Shown here: positions 40,594 to 50,016 of the stretch, one piece after another
How positions within the stretch are numbered: position 1 is the first letter of the stretch
How the letters are laid out: the number at the start of each line of letters is the position of its first letter
Source: Hominiventricola filiformis
GTDB taxonomy: Bacteria; Bacillota; Clostridia; Lachnospirales; Lachnospiraceae
NCBI RefSeq assembly: GCF_020686965.1
Contig: NZ_JAJEPS010000011.1
Span: 46,528 to 110,527, forward strand
Reading direction: 5' to 3'
DNA length: 64,000 nt
Made by a program: the position numbers and the translations under genes
The notes under the pieces: generated by a model
Told to the model about the DNA's origin: nothing
Databases searched by the model: none
The model's input: the letters and a program-made list of their open reading frames with translations, nothing else

Positions 40594-42366
40594 ATGCAGG
40601 GAAGAACCCATAACTGCGGAGAACTGCGGCTTGAGAATGCCGGACAGGAAGTACGTCTGGTAGGCTGGTACGAGAACATCCGTAAAGTAAGTAAGAATTT
40701 AGGATTCCTCATTTTAAGAGATTTCTACGGAACGACTCAGATCGTAGTAGAGACTGAGGAGATCATGGATCAGCTGTCTGAGCTGAATTATGAGTCTACC
40801 ATTCAGGTAGATGGTGTCGTTCGTGAGAGAAGCAGCAAGAATGCAAAGCTTCCCACCGGAGACATTGAAGTAGTGCCGACGAAGATTGAAGTGCTGGGTA
40901 AATGCCGTTACAACGAACTGCCCTTCCAGATCAACCATTCCAAAGAGGCTGACGAGAATATTCGTCTGAAATATCGTTATCTGGATCTCCGCAATCCGGA
41001 GGTAAAAGGCAAAATCGTTCTGAGAAGCAAGATTGTAGCTGACCTTCGTCAGAGTATGACTGCTCATGATTTCATGGAGATCACCACCCCGATCCTGACC
41101 TGTTCTTCTCCGGAGGGAGCAAGAGATTATCTGGTACCCTCCAGAAATCATCCGGGCAAGTTCTATGCACTGCCCCAGGCTCCACAGCAGTTCAAACAGC
41201 TTCTGATGGCTTCCGGATTTGACCGTTATTTCCAGATTGCTCCGTGTTTCCGTGATGAGGATGCCAGAGCAGACCGTTCTCCGGGAGAGTTCTATCAGCT
41301 GGATATGGAGATGGCATTCGCAAGCCAGGAGGACGTATTTGCGGTCCTTGAGGATGTATTGCCGCCGATCTTCTCCAAATATGGCATTTACAAAGAAGCT
41401 TCCAAACCGCCATTCAAGAGAATTCCGTATCTGGAAGCAATGGATAAATACGGTTCCGATAAACCGGACCTTCGTATCAGCCTGTTAGTGCAGGATGCAA
41501 CCGAGGTACTGGCTGACTGTGGATTCGGACCTTTTGAAGGAAAGACGGTAAAAGCAATCATAGCTCCTGAGTTCAAGGGTACGAGAAAAGTCATTGATAA
41601 ACTGTGTGCAGATGTAGAAGTACAGAGCGGACAGAAAGCATACTGGTTCCGACTGGATGAAAAGATGGAACTGGTAGGCGGCATCTCCAAGTTCCTGCAG
41701 GATAAGAAAGATGCAGTAGTAGCAGCTCTCGGACTGAAGGCAGGAGATTTCGTAGGTCTGACTGCAGGCGACTTAAAGACTGCTCAGAAGACCGCCGGCG
41801 TGCTCAGAAAGATGCTGGGTGCATCTTCCGATGCTTACATGAAGAAGGACTGCTATGAGTTCTGCTGGATCGTAGACTTCCCGATGTACGAGATCGGTGA
41901 GGAGTCCGGCGAGCTGGAGTTCTGTCATAATCCGTTCTCTATGCCGCAGGGTGGACTTGACGCTCTGGAAAACCAGAATCCGCTGGACATTCTGGCATAT
42001 CAGTATGACCTAGTATGTAACGGTGTTGAGCTTTCTTCCGGTGCTGTTCGTAACCACGATCCGGAGATCATGGTCAAAGCATTCAACATCGTCGGTCTTG
42101 GCGAGGAGGATGTGAAAGCAAAATTCCCGGCTATGTACAATGCATTCTGTTACGGAGCACCGCCCCACGCTGGTATCGCTCCGGGTGTAGACCGTATGGT
42201 GATGCTCATTGCAGGAGAGGAAAGTATCCGTGAGATCATTCCGTTCCCGATGAACAAGAATGCACAGGATGTTATGATGGGAGCACCGGCAGAAGTTGAG
42301 GAAAGACAGCTTCGCGACGTGCATATCCAGATTGTCAAAGAAGAAAAAGAAAAAACAGAAGAGTAA
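40594..42366 (+). CDS. aspS: Aspartyl-tRNA synthetase
   Basis: A 590-residue bacterial-type class II synthetase. The N-terminal OB-fold anticodon domain has RTHNCGELRLENAGQEVRLVGW (as RTHNCGEL, VRLVGW). Motif 1 lies around FMEITTPILTCSSPEGARDY, motif 2 around CFRDEDARADRSPGEFYQLD, and motif 3 is GIAPGVDRMVMLIAG. The bacterial insertion (GAD) domain occupies about 290-420. AAGAGAGAGG precedes ATG. The length is typical. Whether it is discriminating or also charges tRNA(Asn) cannot be told by eye. Confidence 0.96.
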   Translation: MQGRTHNCGELRLENAGQEVRLVGWYENIRKVSKNLGFLILRDFYGTTQIVVETEEIMDQLSELNYESTIQVDGVVRERSSKNAKLPTGDIEVVPTKIEVLGKCRYNELPFQINHSKEADENIRLKYRYLDLRNPEVKGKIVLRSKIVADLRQSMTAHDFMEITTPILTCSSPEGARDYLVPSRNHPGKFYALPQAPQQFKQLLMASGFDRYFQIAPCFRDEDARADRSPGEFYQLDMEMAFASQEDVFAVLEDVLPPIFSKYGIYKEASKPPFKRIPYLEAMDKYGSDKPDLRISLLVQDATEVLADCGFGPFEGKTVKAIIAPEFKGTRKVIDKLCADVEVQSGQKAYWFRLDEKMELVGGISKFLQDKKDAVVAALGLKAGDFVGLTAGDLKTAQKTAGVLRKMLGASSDAYMKKDCYEFCWIVDFPMYEIGEESGELEFCHNPFSMPQGGLDALENQNPLDILAYQYDLVCNGVELSSGAVRNHDPEIMVKAFNIVGLGEEDVKAKFPAMYNAFCYGAPPHAGIAPGVDRMVMLIAGEESIREIIPFPMNKNAQDVMMGAPAEVEERQLRDVHIQIVKEEKEKTEE

Positions 42367-42371
42367 TCCTA

Positions 42372-42412
42372 AAAAATCCGCAGAACCGGACATCCGGGGC
42401 TGCGGATTTTTA
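42372..42412 (+). terminator. Terminator of hisS-aspS
   Basis: AAAAATCCGCAG pairs with CTGCGGATTTTT around a 17-base loop; the run of T residues follows. Confidence 0.88.
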
Positions 42413-42482
42413 TTGTGTTCCTACTTGTTGTAACGTATAATAAAACTATCGTAATGACATAAATTGGGGGAGGATACAAAAG

Positions 42483-43289
42483 GTGATTAAATGTCAGAAC
42501 TGTGGCGCTGATATCGAAGAACTGGTGCCGCGCTGCCCCTACTGCGGGGCCATGAATGAACCGGGTGCAGAGCATAAATACATGCAGGATTTATATAAAC
42601 TGAAGGATGACCTTGAGGATCTGGGGGATATGCCTCAGGAGGAGATTTCTGACGAAGTAAAAATCCATGCAAAATTTACCGGAAAAGCATTTGGGTTGAT
42701 TGTACTGATTGTGCTGTTGTTGGTGGGAATTTTCCTTTTCTTACGGTTTTCAGGGGATCTGATCTGGAAAGCACATGAGGTGATTACCCATACGAGATCT
42801 GCGGATGCGAGGGAACAGATGCAGTGGGAACGGAAACATTTCCCGCAGCTGGATGCCTGGTATGAAGAAGAAAATTATGAGGCAATTCAGAATTTCTTCA
42901 ATGAAACGGATGAGGCGGCAGATGGAATTCAGTACAATTATTCCAACTGGGAACACTGGGGACTTATGGCCTTTTACGATCCATGGAGAGAGTGCATGGA
43001 CCTGTGGAACCGGGTGAAAAATGGAGGAGAGACCTATTCCTATGAGTTCCAGAGTGCCCTTTATGATGCATTGACCATGAGCTATGACCGGGCACTTTTT
43101 CCGCTGAAGGACGAGAAGGATTGTGAGCAGGCAGATGCCTGGATCGCAGATGCGGATGCATTTGTAAAAGAGGTATATGACATGGATGAGCAGGAAATTC
43201 AGGATCTGAAAGCAAAAGCAGAGAAAGACGGATTTCTGAATTATAAAGTAATCTATCAGTACGTGGAGGAAAATAAGAGTGAAATGTAA
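42483..43289 (+). CDS. Zinc-ribbon membrane protein 1 of a three-gene operon
   Basis: A 268-residue protein. Residues 1-25 form a zinc ribbon (Cys4, Cys7, Cys18, Cys21 in KCQNCG and RCPYCG), a cytoplasmic linker follows, and one membrane helix lies at about 68-88 (AFGLIVLIVLLLVGIFLFL). The exported C-terminal domain of about 175 residues is acidic and helical with paired aromatic residues (EEENYEAIQNFFNE, NYSNWEHWGLMAFYDPW). A GTG start (42483) follows GGGGAGG at nine bases. The function is unknown. The next gene has the same layout and overlaps by 11 bases. Confidence 0.8.
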   Translation: MIKCQNCGADIEELVPRCPYCGAMNEPGAEHKYMQDLYKLKDDLEDLGDMPQEEISDEVKIHAKFTGKAFGLIVLIVLLLVGIFLFLRFSGDLIWKAHEVITHTRSADAREQMQWERKHFPQLDAWYEEENYEAIQNFFNETDEAADGIQYNYSNWEHWGLMAFYDPWRECMDLWNRVKNGGETYSYEFQSALYDALTMSYDRALFPLKDEKDCEQADAWIADADAFVKEVYDMDEQEIQDLKAKAEKDGFLNYKVIYQYVEENKSEM

Positions 43290-44055
43290 TTACTGTGGGG
43301 CGGATTTGACGATGGAAGATGAGGTATGTCCTTTTTGTCATAATCCGAATCCGTATTATGTAAAGCACCGGGAAGACATGCACCGGTATGAGCAGGATTA
43401 TCAGGAGACCAAGAGTGACGTCTATGAGACAGCGGGAAAGACCAGCCGGAAAGCGACACAGATTGCGATTCTGGCAGTGCTGGGAGGGCTTTTCCTTGGG
43501 ACAGTTGTGCTGAATACCAATATCTGGACTGTGGAGCGAATGATTCAGCGTCATAAAATCCGAAATAATATTTCCACCCATCTTGCGAAGCTTGACCAGT
43601 ATCTTGCGGAAGAGGACTGGGCTTCCTTCACCGATTATATCGACATGAATCAGCTGTATTATTCCGGCATCGATGAACTGGAAGATTATCGGTATTTCCG
43701 ACAGCTGGCAGACGATTATAATTACATTTATGAATCCTGCATGCATCTGGTGGATTATGAAAACCTGGATGAAGATGAATATTATTACTATACACCGGAT
43801 TATTCCCTGGAACAGATTGCAGACAGCCTGAAACATATGTATGACTTTGTGAAAAAAGATGAATATTCCACCTATTATGAAGTTTATCAGGCCCATCGGG
43901 ACTGGTGTGATCCTATCCTTACAGAGGCGGAGGAATTAGTACAGGCTTATGCAGGTGTAGACAGTGAAGTGATCGAGTCCGGACAGATCCGTGAGATGTC
44001 CAGGACTAAGCTGGTGGTACTACTGGAAAGGAGCTATAACAAGGATGAATCGTAA
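43279..44055 (+). CDS. Zinc-ribbon membrane protein 2 of the same operon
   Basis: A 258-residue protein laid out like its neighbour: a zinc ribbon (Cys3, Cys6, Cys17, Cys20), a charged linker with many Tyr, one membrane helix at about 61-82 (ATQIAILAVLGGLFLGTVVL), and an exported helical domain (LDQYLAEEDWASFTDYIDMN and further Tyr/Asp-rich repeats). The GTG start follows GGAGGAAAATAAGA. The two proteins look like diverged duplicates and may form a complex. No family with known function was recognised. Confidence 0.8.
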   Translation: MKCNYCGADLTMEDEVCPFCHNPNPYYVKHREDMHRYEQDYQETKSDVYETAGKTSRKATQIAILAVLGGLFLGTVVLNTNIWTVERMIQRHKIRNNISTHLAKLDQYLAEEDWASFTDYIDMNQLYYSGIDELEDYRYFRQLADDYNYIYESCMHLVDYENLDEDEYYYYTPDYSLEQIADSLKHMYDFVKKDEYSTYYEVYQAHRDWCDPILTEAEELVQAYAGVDSEVIESGQIREMSRTKLVVLLERSYNKDES

Positions 44056-44449
44056 ACTATTTCGGGTGATTACCGTAGTACTGGCGGTGCTGATTGTAGG
44101 ACAGCTTCTGAATCTGGCACTTCAGATTCATAGCGATGTATATCATTACAGTTATGATGAAGATACCTTCCTCTATACGATCCAGGATGGCAGGTATTCA
44201 GAACTGCCGGAGAAGAAGCGCAGGAATGAGATGGAACACGTAAAAGCAGATGCGCAGCTTCAGGAGTGCTATGCAGTGGCAGATTATTATGAGGCGGCAT
44301 CTATATACTATATGTACCTGCAGAATGGTGATGCGGAAAAGAGCCGGAAAGCACAGGCCGATATGAAAACTGCACAGTCCGCCATGGGTGAGCTGGAATA
44401 TTGTGCGGCAGAGATTGATTCTTATTTTGTAAACTATTTTAATCATTAA
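44045..44449 (+). CDS. Small membrane-anchored protein of the zinc-ribbon operon
   Basis: A 134-residue protein with a single N-terminal helix (RVITVVLAVLIVGQLLNLAL, about 6-25) and a predicted exported helical domain rich in charged residues, including a run EKKRRNEMEHVKADAQLQEC. It lacks the zinc ribbon of the two upstream proteins but shares their exported-domain style. AAGGAG lies 11 bases before ATG 44045, which overlaps the preceding gene by 11 bases. It is not recognised; a third subunit is the simplest reading. Confidence 0.72.
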   Translation: MNRKLFRVITVVLAVLIVGQLLNLALQIHSDVYHYSYDEDTFLYTIQDGRYSELPEKKRRNEMEHVKADAQLQECYAVADYYEAASIYYMYLQNGDAEKSRKAQADMKTAQSAMGELEYCAAEIDSYFVNYFNH

Positions 44450-44468
44450 TAAAATCAGGAGGGTTGCA

Positions 44469-45506
44469 ATGATGAAGGGTTTAGTAATCTGGAAGGATGG
44501 ACATGCAAGTCTGGAGGAAATGAAGAAGCCGGAAATTAGTGAATACCAGGCACTGGTCCGGGTGACAGCGGGAGCTTTATGTGGTACCGACAAGGAAATC
44601 ATATATGATGTCCTGAAGGGATTTCACAATTATCCCACGGTGCTTGGCCATGAAGGTGTGGGCCGTGTAGAGGCAGTTGGAAGCAAAGTGAAAAATTTTG
44701 CCGTGGGCGATAAAATCGTTCTTCCATTTCTGGATGATGGAGAAGACTTCTATTCCACCTGGGGAGCTTTTGCAGAATACGCAGTTATTGGTGACGCTGA
44801 GGCTATGATGGAAGATGGACATACGGTTGGTGACGGCGTCCTGACAGAAGGCAATCTGGCACAAAAGAAAATCCCGCAGGAATTTGATGATGTGGAAGCA
44901 GCCATGATCGTGACTTATCGGGAAGTATATTCTACCATGAAACGTCTGGGATTCCGGAAAGGAAAAAGCCTGGTAATCTATGGTGCAGGACCGGTGGGCC
45001 TGGTATTTATTACTCTGGCCAAATATATGGGACTTTCTCCGATCATCAGTGTGGATCATACAGAGAAAAAACTGGAATCAGCCAGAACATGTGGTGCGGA
45101 TTATACGCTGAATTTTGATCAGTGCAATGTAATGGAAGAGGTACTGAAAATCCTTCCGGACAAAGCAGATATGATTTTGGATGCAGCCGGCATTCCCTCA
45201 TTGATCAATCAGAATCTGAAGCTGGTAAAGAATTTTGGTGATGTATGTGTTTACGGGGAAACTGCAAAGAGTGAGCATCTGATCAACTGGGAAGAGGCAC
45301 CGTTCTGCTTCAATCTGCGCTTTGCTCAGTGGCCGTCAAAGGCAGAAGAAGCATCGGTGCATGATGAGATTATAGAGCTTATGAAGCAGGGCGTACTGAA
45401 AGGCTCCAATTATATATCTGATGTGTTTGACTTTAAAGACAGCGTAGAGGCAATTGAATATTTCAAAGCAAAGAAAAATAAAGGAAAAATTGCCATTCGT
45501 TTCTAA
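44469..45506 (+). CDS. Zinc-dependent alcohol dehydrogenase (MDR family)
   Basis: A 345-residue medium-chain dehydrogenase/reductase. The catalytic zinc ligands are suggested by LCGTDKEI (Cys), the GHEGVGRV segment (His-Glu), and a later acidic residue. The coenzyme-binding motif is YGAGPVGLVFITLAK. The structural-zinc four-cysteine lobe is absent, since only EDGHTVGDGVLTEGN occupies that place, as in glucose- and sugar-type dehydrogenases. The substrate is unknown. AGGAGGG precedes paired ATG codons at 44469 and 44472; the first is listed. It ends at a terminator. Confidence 0.85.
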   Translation: MMKGLVIWKDGHASLEEMKKPEISEYQALVRVTAGALCGTDKEIIYDVLKGFHNYPTVLGHEGVGRVEAVGSKVKNFAVGDKIVLPFLDDGEDFYSTWGAFAEYAVIGDAEAMMEDGHTVGDGVLTEGNLAQKKIPQEFDDVEAAMIVTYREVYSTMKRLGFRKGKSLVIYGAGPVGLVFITLAKYMGLSPIISVDHTEKKLESARTCGADYTLNFDQCNVMEEVLKILPDKADMILDAAGIPSLINQNLKLVKNFGDVCVYGETAKSEHLINWEEAPFCFNLRFAQWPSKAEEASVHDEIIELMKQGVLKGSNYISDVFDFKDSVEAIEYFKAKKNKGKIAIRF

Positions 45507-45559
45507 AACTCATCTGTCAGAATTTCAGGAAAGAAGGAAGCAGTTCCCGGCTTCCATAA

Positions 45560-45591
45560 AAAAATCCGTCTAAGAACAGGCGGATTTTTTT
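45560..45591 (+). terminator. Terminator after the alcohol dehydrogenase gene
   Basis: AAAAATCCGTCT pairs with AGGCGGATTTTTTT around AAGAAC; the stem has one wobble pair. Confidence 0.9.
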
Positions 45592-45742
45592 GTTGCGATG
45601 GTATTCATAACAAGTCCTCTCTTTCTCTATCCAAGATACTACAAAACCGTGGGAATAACAAGAAAATGGAGTAATATTACACAAAAATGAGAGGATGAAA
45701 TTTGTACTTATGACGAAAATAACAATGAACGACAGAATTCGC

Positions 45743-45771
45743 TTGCATTTGTTGTGAAAAAGCTCTATGAT
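45743..45771 (+). promoter_or_regulatory. Sigma-A promoter of the maltodextrin-type operon
   Basis: TTGCAT (45743-45748), a 17-base spacer, TATGAT (45766-45771). Transcription should begin near 45778. Confidence 0.8.
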
Positions 45772-45784
45772 AGATGCATAAGAA

Positions 45785-45800
45785 CTGGAAACGTTTCCAG
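45785..45800. promoter_or_regulatory. LacI-family operator
   Basis: CTGGAAACGTTTCCAG is a perfect 16-bp palindrome with the central CG typical of LacI-family sites. It starts about seven bases downstream of the predicted transcription start, where a bound repressor would block initiation. The LacI-family gene of this operon (48978-49994) is the likely ligand; the catabolite repressor CcpA could also bind. Confidence 0.85.
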
Positions 45801-45823
45801 ATAATAAACGGGAGGATTTCAAT

Positions 45824-47194
45824 ATGAAGAGAAAATTAGTAGCAATGACCATGGCATGCACATTGGCAGCTACCGCACTGACTGGATGCGGCGGTTCCTC
45901 AAACGGAGGAAGCAGCAGCGCAGCAGACACCAAGACTGACAGTGCAGCAGCTGAGAGCACTGCAGCTGAGACCACAGCATCTGATGCAGAAGGCTCTGTT
46001 TATTACCTGAACTTCAAACCGGAGCAGGATCAGCAGTGGCAGGATCTGGCAAAAGCTTACACCGAAGAGACCGGCGTACCGGTAACCGTTGTAACAGCAG
46101 CTTCCGGAAACTATGAGACAACCCTGATGAGTGAGATGGGCAAGAGCGGTGCTCCGACTCTGTTCCAGGTAAACGGACCTGTTGGACTGGCAAACTGGAA
46201 AGATTACTGCTACGATCTGGCAGGATCTGATATTTACAGCCAGCTGACCAGCGACAGCTACGCATTAAAAGAAGGCGACACCGTATACGGAATCGCATAT
46301 GTAATCGAGTCCTACGGACTGATCGTAAATAAAACCTTGCTTCAGACTGCAGGCTACACCATCGACGACATTCAGTCCTTCGATGATCTGAAGAAAGTAG
46401 CAGAGGATATCACCGCAAGATCTTCTGAGCTTGGCTTCGCAGCATTTACTTCCGCTGGTATGGATGGATCTTCTGACTGGAGATTCAAGACCCATCTGGC
46501 AAACCTGCCGATCTACTTTGAGTATCAGGCAGATGGCATTGACAGTACAGATGCAATCAAAGGAACCTATCTTGATAACTACCGCAATATCTGGGATCTG
46601 TACATCAACAACAGCACCTGTGATCCGTCCGAGCTTTCTGCAAAGACCGGTGATGACTCCAGAAACGAATTCCTTGCAGGCGAGGCAGTATTCTTCCAGA
46701 ATGGTTCCTGGGAGTATGGAAACCTGACAGCAGATGGAGCTCTTACAGATGATGATCTCGCTATGATCCCGATCTATATCGGAGCTGGCGATGAGGCTAA
46801 TCAGGGACTGTGTACCGGTACTGAGAATTACTGGTGTGTAAACAATCAGGCAGACGAGGCTGACATTCAGGCAACTCTGGACTTCATGAACTGGTGTGTA
46901 ACCTCTGATCTTGGAACCAAGACCATGGCAGAGGATATGGGATTTGTAATTCCGTTCAAGGGTGCTCAGGAATCTCAGAACCTGTTCGTAAAACAGGATA
47001 CAGAGTACACTGCAGCAGGCAAGACTCCGGTATCATGGAACTTCACTACCATGCCGTCTGAAGAGTGGAAGAACGGCTTAGGCCAGGCACTTACCGCTTA
47101 TGCAGCAGATGAAACTGATGCAAACTGGGACGCTGTTGTATCTGCATTCGTAGATGGATGGGCAACAGAGTATCAGCTGGCAAACGGACAGTAA
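45824..47194 (+). CDS. ABC transporter sugar-binding lipoprotein
   Basis: A 456-residue extracellular solute-binding protein (family 1, maltose/oligosaccharide type). The signal peptide ends at the lipobox LTGCGG (Cys near residue 24), followed by a Ser/Ala/Thr linker to about residue 60. Then come the binding-protein lobes, with GAPTLFQVNGPVGLANW and NEFLAGEAVFFQNGSWEYG. The permeases, the ATPase and malQ downstream suggest maltodextrins or related alpha-glucosides. GGGAGG precedes ATG. It is the first and probably most strongly expressed gene, with a hairpin after it. Confidence 0.93.
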   Translation: MKRKLVAMTMACTLAATALTGCGGSSNGGSSSAADTKTDSAAAESTAAETTASDAEGSVYYLNFKPEQDQQWQDLAKAYTEETGVPVTVVTAASGNYETTLMSEMGKSGAPTLFQVNGPVGLANWKDYCYDLAGSDIYSQLTSDSYALKEGDTVYGIAYVIESYGLIVNKTLLQTAGYTIDDIQSFDDLKKVAEDITARSSELGFAAFTSAGMDGSSDWRFKTHLANLPIYFEYQADGIDSTDAIKGTYLDNYRNIWDLYINNSTCDPSELSAKTGDDSRNEFLAGEAVFFQNGSWEYGNLTADGALTDDDLAMIPIYIGAGDEANQGLCTGTENYWCVNNQADEADIQATLDFMNWCVTSDLGTKTMAEDMGFVIPFKGAQESQNLFVKQDTEYTAAGKTPVSWNFTTMPSEEWKNGLGQALTAYAADETDANWDAVVSAFVDGWATEYQLANGQ

Positions 47195-47213
47195 TTGATA
47201 GTATGATGATGAG

Positions 47214-47243
47214 GGGCGGGCAAGAGACTTGCCTGCCCTTTTT
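47214..47243 (+). terminator. Partial terminator / stabilising hairpin after the binding-protein gene
   Basis: GGGCGGGCAAG pairs with CTTGCCTGCCC around AGA, followed by TTTTT. Located between binding protein and permease, it would raise the ratio of binding protein to the membrane components. Confidence 0.8.
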
Positions 47244-47271
47244 ACGCCTTGAAAGGGGAGGGAGTGGCTTT

Positions 47272-48123
47272 ATGGAAAAAGCAATCAAACGGTATTCGCC
47301 GGTCTTCGTATTGCCCACACTGCTGGCATTTACGATCGGATTTATCATTCCGTTTATTCAGGGACTGTACCTGTCCTTCTGTCAGTTCACGACAGTAAAT
47401 AATGCAACCTTTACTGGTTTGTCAAACTATCAGAGCGCGCTGGCAGACAGTTCTTTTCTTTCATCTTTTAAATTTACCGTAATGTTTGCGGTGGCATCCA
47501 TTGTACTTATCAATGTGATTGCATTTGCTCTGGCATTGCTTCTGACCAGACAGTTGAAAGGAACCAATGTGTTCCGTACTATTTTCTTTATGCCGAATCT
47601 GATCGGTGGAATCGTGCTGGGCTATATCTGGCAGATTCTGATTAACTGTATTCTGTCCATCGTAGGACAGCCGCTTCTGGCACTGAACAGTTCCGCGGGA
47701 TACTGGGGACTGATTATCCTTATGTGCTGGCAGCAGATCGGTTATATGATGATCATTTATATCGCCGGTCTTCAGAATGTATCCGATGATCTCATCGAGG
47801 CAGCAGCCATCGACGGAGCGACGCCATGGGAGACCTTATGGAAGGTAAAACTTCCTATGGTTATGCCGTCTATCACGATCTGTGTATTCCTGACACTGAC
47901 CAACTCCTTCAAACTCTTTGACCAGAACCTGGCGTTGACCGGTGGTGATCCGAACCACATGACGGAGATGATGGCGTTGAATATTTATCAGACGTTTTAT
48001 GCAAGGGCCGGAGCCCAGTGGAAGGGACTTGGACAGTCAAAGGCAGTATTGTTCTGCCTGCTGGTCATTGTCATTTCCATGATTCAGCTGAAAGCAACGC
48101 GTTCAAGGGAGGTGCAGCAGTAA
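47272..48123 (+). CDS. ABC sugar transporter permease, MalF type
   Basis: A 283-residue membrane protein with six helices. The EAA loop that contacts the ATPase is EAAAIDGATPWETLWKVKLP. The N-terminus (YSPVFVLPTLLAFTIGFIIPF) is the usual first helix of sugar permeases. It pairs with the next gene to form the channel. ATG 47272 follows GGGGAGGGAG; an upstream extension would run through the hairpin and is rejected. Its stop is one base before the next ATG. Confidence 0.94.
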   Translation: MEKAIKRYSPVFVLPTLLAFTIGFIIPFIQGLYLSFCQFTTVNNATFTGLSNYQSALADSSFLSSFKFTVMFAVASIVLINVIAFALALLLTRQLKGTNVFRTIFFMPNLIGGIVLGYIWQILINCILSIVGQPLLALNSSAGYWGLIILMCWQQIGYMMIIYIAGLQNVSDDLIEAAAIDGATPWETLWKVKLPMVMPSITICVFLTLTNSFKLFDQNLALTGGDPNHMTEMMALNIYQTFYARAGAQWKGLGQSKAVLFCLLVIVISMIQLKATRSREVQQ

Positions 48124-48124
48124 G

Positions 48125-48967
48125 ATGGGAAAAAAGAAAAAAATTGCAGACCGCATCTGGACTGTTGTATTAACCATCCTGGCGCTTCTGTATGTATATC
48201 CGATCATTATGATCCTTTTTAACTCGCTGAAAAAAGAGACGACCATCACTACGGCAGGTGCATTTACCTTGCCGACGGCGGATGGGTTTGCAGGACTTGA
48301 AAACTATGTAAATGCCATTGCATCCAAAGGATTTTTACAGAGCCTTGGATACAGCCTTCTGATTACCCTTACATCTGTTGTGGCAATTCTCATTTGCTGC
48401 TCCATGTGTGCCTGGTATATCACAAGGGTGAAGGGTGTGATTTCCCAGGGACTTTACTTCCTGTTTGTATTTTCCATGGTTGTACCCTTCCAGATGGTTA
48501 TGTTTACCCTTTCCCAGACGGCAGACCGATTGAAGCTCAATACGCCGTGGAACATCTGGGTCATCTATCTGGGATTTGGTGCAGGACTTGCGGTCTTCAT
48601 GTTTGCTGGATTCATGAAATCCATTCCGTTGGAAATTGAAGAGGCAGCCATGATTGACGGCTGCAATCCGATCCAGACCTTCTTCCTGATTGTGCTTCCG
48701 ATTCTGAAGCCGACCATGGTTTCTGTAGGAATTCTGGAGGCTATGTGGGTATGGAATGATTACCTCCTGCCGACGCTGGTACTGGATATTAAGAGTTATA
48801 AGACCATCCCGATGTTGATCCAGTATTTCCGTGGAAGCTACGGAAAGGTTGAGATGGGACCGATGATGGCCAGCATTATGTTAACTGTCATACCGATCGT
48901 TATTGTTTATCTGGTTGGTCAGAAACATATTATTAAAGGAGTAGCTGCAGGAGCTGTAAAAGGCTAA
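48125..48967 (+). CDS. ABC sugar transporter permease, MalG type
   Basis: A 280-residue permease with six helices and the EAA loop EEAAMIDGCNPIQTFFLIVLP. The start DRIWTVVLTILALLYVYPII and the C-terminal helix before VGQKHIIKGVAAGAVKG are typical of MalG/CarbohydrateABC-2 permeases. GGAGG lies in the end of the preceding gene. It forms a heterodimer with the upstream permease. Confidence 0.94.
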   Translation: MGKKKKIADRIWTVVLTILALLYVYPIIMILFNSLKKETTITTAGAFTLPTADGFAGLENYVNAIASKGFLQSLGYSLLITLTSVVAILICCSMCAWYITRVKGVISQGLYFLFVFSMVVPFQMVMFTLSQTADRLKLNTPWNIWVIYLGFGAGLAVFMFAGFMKSIPLEIEEAAMIDGCNPIQTFFLIVLPILKPTMVSVGILEAMWVWNDYLLPTLVLDIKSYKTIPMLIQYFRGSYGKVEMGPMMASIMLTVIPIVIVYLVGQKHIIKGVAAGAVKG

Positions 48968-48977
48968 ACAAGTACCT

Positions 48978-49994
48978 ATGACAATCAAAGATATTGCAAA
49001 AGAATCCGGATACGCGGTGGGAACCGTATCCCGTGTACTTAACAATCATCCGGATGTGTCAGAAAAAGCACGGAAGACCATTATGGAGGTGGTGGAGAGA
49101 CACCACTTCAAACTGAATAACAATGCCAAGCATCTGAAGCAGCAGGCCAGCAGCGGAATTGCCATTATTGTCAAAGGTTCCCAGAATATGCTGTTTGCTT
49201 CCATTGTGGAGCAACTGCAGGGACTGATTGAGGAAAAAGATTTTGCCTGCTTCATCTATTACATTGGTGAGGAAGAAAATGAGGTCGAACAGGCGGAAAG
49301 TGTCTGCCTGGAACGGCATCCGAAAGGGATTCTGTTTCTGGGAAGTAATCTGAAGTTCTTTCAGGAGCGGTTTGCACGAATTGACGTTCCCTGCGTTCTG
49401 GTTACCAACTCAGCGGAGCAGCTTCATTTTCGGAATCTCTCCAGTGTCAGTACGGATGATGCAAAGGGAGCCGAAGCAGCGGTGGAGTATCTGATGAACC
49501 TGGGCCATAAGAATATCGGCATCTTAGGAGGCCGTATGGAAAAATCCCATGCCGCTTACACCAGATGTGTAGGATGTGCGGATGCATTCCAGAAGCACAA
49601 AATGGCATTTGACCGGAAAAAACAGTATGAACCAGCACTCTTTTCCATGGAAGAAGGGTACCGCGCCATGAATGCACTGCTTGATCGGATGCCGGATTTG
49701 ACAGCGGTATTTGCCATGGCGGATGTACTGGCTATGGGAGCAATCCGGGCAATTTGTGACAGAGGCCTGAAAGTGCCGGAAGACATTTCAGTCATAGGAT
49801 TTGATGGAATTGAACTTGGAAATTATCTCACTCCCAGGCTGACCACGATTCGTCAGGACAGAGAACGGATCGCAGACAGGAGCATGGAGATTCTGCTCTC
49901 CTGCATGGACGAGGAGCAGGAGGAAGAACTGGTTGCAGTGCATGAACTGCTCCCATTTGATCTTGTGATGGGAGAAAGTGCAGTAAAGGTTTGA
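48978..49994 (+). CDS. LacI-family transcriptional repressor of the sugar operon
   Basis: A 338-residue regulator. The N-terminal helix-turn-helix reads MTIKDIAKESGYAVGTVSRV with the hinge LKQQASSGIAII, followed by a periplasmic-binding-like sensor domain (SVIGFDGIELGNYLTPRLTT is the standard end). It lies inside the operon whose promoter carries a perfect LacI-type palindrome, so autoregulation is likely. Its ribosome site is poor (AAACAAGTACCT before ATG), which suits low expression. The inducer is presumably an alpha-glucoside. Confidence 0.93.
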   Translation: MTIKDIAKESGYAVGTVSRVLNNHPDVSEKARKTIMEVVERHHFKLNNNAKHLKQQASSGIAIIVKGSQNMLFASIVEQLQGLIEEKDFACFIYYIGEEENEVEQAESVCLERHPKGILFLGSNLKFFQERFARIDVPCVLVTNSAEQLHFRNLSSVSTDDAKGAEAAVEYLMNLGHKNIGILGGRMEKSHAAYTRCVGCADAFQKHKMAFDRKKQYEPALFSMEEGYRAMNALLDRMPDLTAVFAMADVLAMGAIRAICDRGLKVPEDISVIGFDGIELGNYLTPRLTTIRQDRERIADRSMEILLSCMDEEQEEELVAVHELLPFDLVMGESAVKV

Positions 49995-50016
49995 GCAGAA
50001 TAAGGAGGAAAAAAAG

